DNA of 64,000 nucleotides from Waddliaceae bacterium (GTDB lineage Bacteria; Chlamydiota; Chlamydiia; Chlamydiales; GCA-2709385): NCBI GenBank assembly GCA_002709385.1, contig PAQS01000040.1, positions 62,001 to 126,000 of the forward strand, read 5' to 3'. Shown piece by piece: positions 63,649 to 64,000 of this stretch (position 1 is its first letter; each line of letters starts with the position of its first letter). The notes under the pieces were generated by a model. It saw only the letters and a program-made list of their open reading frames with translations, ran no database searches and was not told where the DNA came from. The position numbers and the translations under genes were made by a program.

Positions 63649-64000
63649 ATCGTAGCACTTCAAACAGAATTTATTGATTATGATTTAATAATCGATGAAA
63701 TTGAAGTCATAGTACCTAAATATCTTGAAGCCATAGGAGCCTTAGATGAGGTAAGATTATTCGATGCCATTCCACAACTTGTACACAATATGTGTGCTTA
63801 TTGGGAGCGGCTCGTTAAACTATTTGATCAAGTACATGACTATGATCATGGAATTGATTTTCAAGAAATTGAGAAAAACTCACTAAACTCAGAACTAGCA
63901 GTTTTAGAAAAAGTTTATCTCAACATCAATAACGTTATTGCGTTTGATGAAAAAAATTGGAGTTCAGCTATGTGGGATGCAGCTGATGCTGTATTAGAGC
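63640..64000 (+). CDS. Unrecognised protein, incomplete at window end
   Basis: The frame is open from ATG 63640 to the end of the window (120 codons plus one base). AAGGAGAAGG precedes the ATG. The visible part is acidic and mostly helical (IVPKYLEAIGALDEVRLFDAIPQL, VLEKVYLNINNVIAFDEKNW), without signal peptide or membrane segment. I recognise no family. Its start lies in the 3' arm of a strong inverted repeat, so expression may be controlled at translation. Confidence 0.6.
   Translation, partial: MGKIVALQTEFIDYDLIIDEIEVIVPKYLEAIGALDEVRLFDAIPQLVHNMCAYWERLVKLFDQVHDYDHGIDFQEIEKNSLNSELAVLEKVYLNINNVIAFDEKNWSSAMWDAADAVLE

Noticed and set aside
1-64000. CRISPR arrays, insertion sequences, prophage or integrase genes
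   Set aside because: No regularly spaced repeats, transposase or integrase motifs were found on either strand.

Overview
The window is about 64 kb of AT-rich bacterial DNA. It most likely comes from a flagellated member of the Chlamydiae outside the Chlamydiaceae. This rests on remembered gene order, not a search. The order shikimate kinase-aroC-aroB-fused aroDE matches the aro run of Chlamydia (CT367-CT370 in C. trachomatis). The order fliF/fliH/fliI ... eukaryote-type UDP-HexNAc pyrophosphorylase-gpsA matches CT719-CT714. Here the flagellar part is fuller than the Chlamydia remnant: fliG, fliJ and a MotE-like gene are present, and a complete chemosensory operon lies between fliJ/motE and the pyrophosphorylase gene. 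Genes are tightly packed with many 1-20 bp overlaps. No rRNA, tRNA, CRISPR array or insertion sequence was seen.

Layout. 1-6985 (+): end of a shikimate-pathway operon, a UvrD/PcrA helicase and a PhyH-type oxygenase. 6980-14697 (-): five overlapping genes for a CDP-activated, probably C-methylated sugar (RfbF, an SDR enzyme, two paralogous methyltransferases, a GT2), then an MBOAT/SGNH pair for polysaccharide O-acylation. 14838-26393 (+): a Wzx/Wzy-type export locus (flippase, GT4, O-antigen polymerase/ligase-like protein, Wzc-like co-polymerase/kinase, two Wza-like outer-membrane proteins, a GT2). One Wza-like protein carries an acidic insert of roughly 600 residues. 26380-29202 (+): a hybrid histidine kinase that has lost its acceptor His and one receiver Asp. 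29283-32888 (-): a 1201-residue coiled-coil protein.

33228-39080 (+): fliF, fliG, fliH, fliI, fliJ, motE-like. 39280-48143 (+): CheW-like, CheR-TPR, CheW, MCP with a NIT-type sensor, CheA with a fused receiver, CheB with a dead receiver, and a receiver-adenylate cyclase. No stand-alone CheY or CheZ is present, so an output through cAMP is possible. 48528-53781 (+): uap1-like, gpsA, nnrE/nnrD fusion, TagA/WecG glycosyltransferase, HAD phosphatase. 53801-55000 (-): metK. 55320-62241 (+): inositol-monophosphatase family, a 2OG-Fe(II) oxygenase, then a 3-amino-sugar set (DegT aminotransferase, Gfo/Idh dehydrogenase, L-2-hydroxyglutarate oxidase) and an unrecognised 527-residue protein. 62176-62937 (-): YfiH/laccase-domain protein. 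63094-64000 (+): DoxX and an incomplete unknown gene.

Points most worth checking: the flagellar/chemosensory block in a chlamydial gene order and its possible cAMP output; the degenerate kinase; the acidic Wza-like protein; a possible 2-oxoglutarate/L-2-hydroxyglutarate cycle in amino-sugar synthesis; and two long inverted repeats whose 3' arms cover start codons (56146-56181 and 63563-63648).
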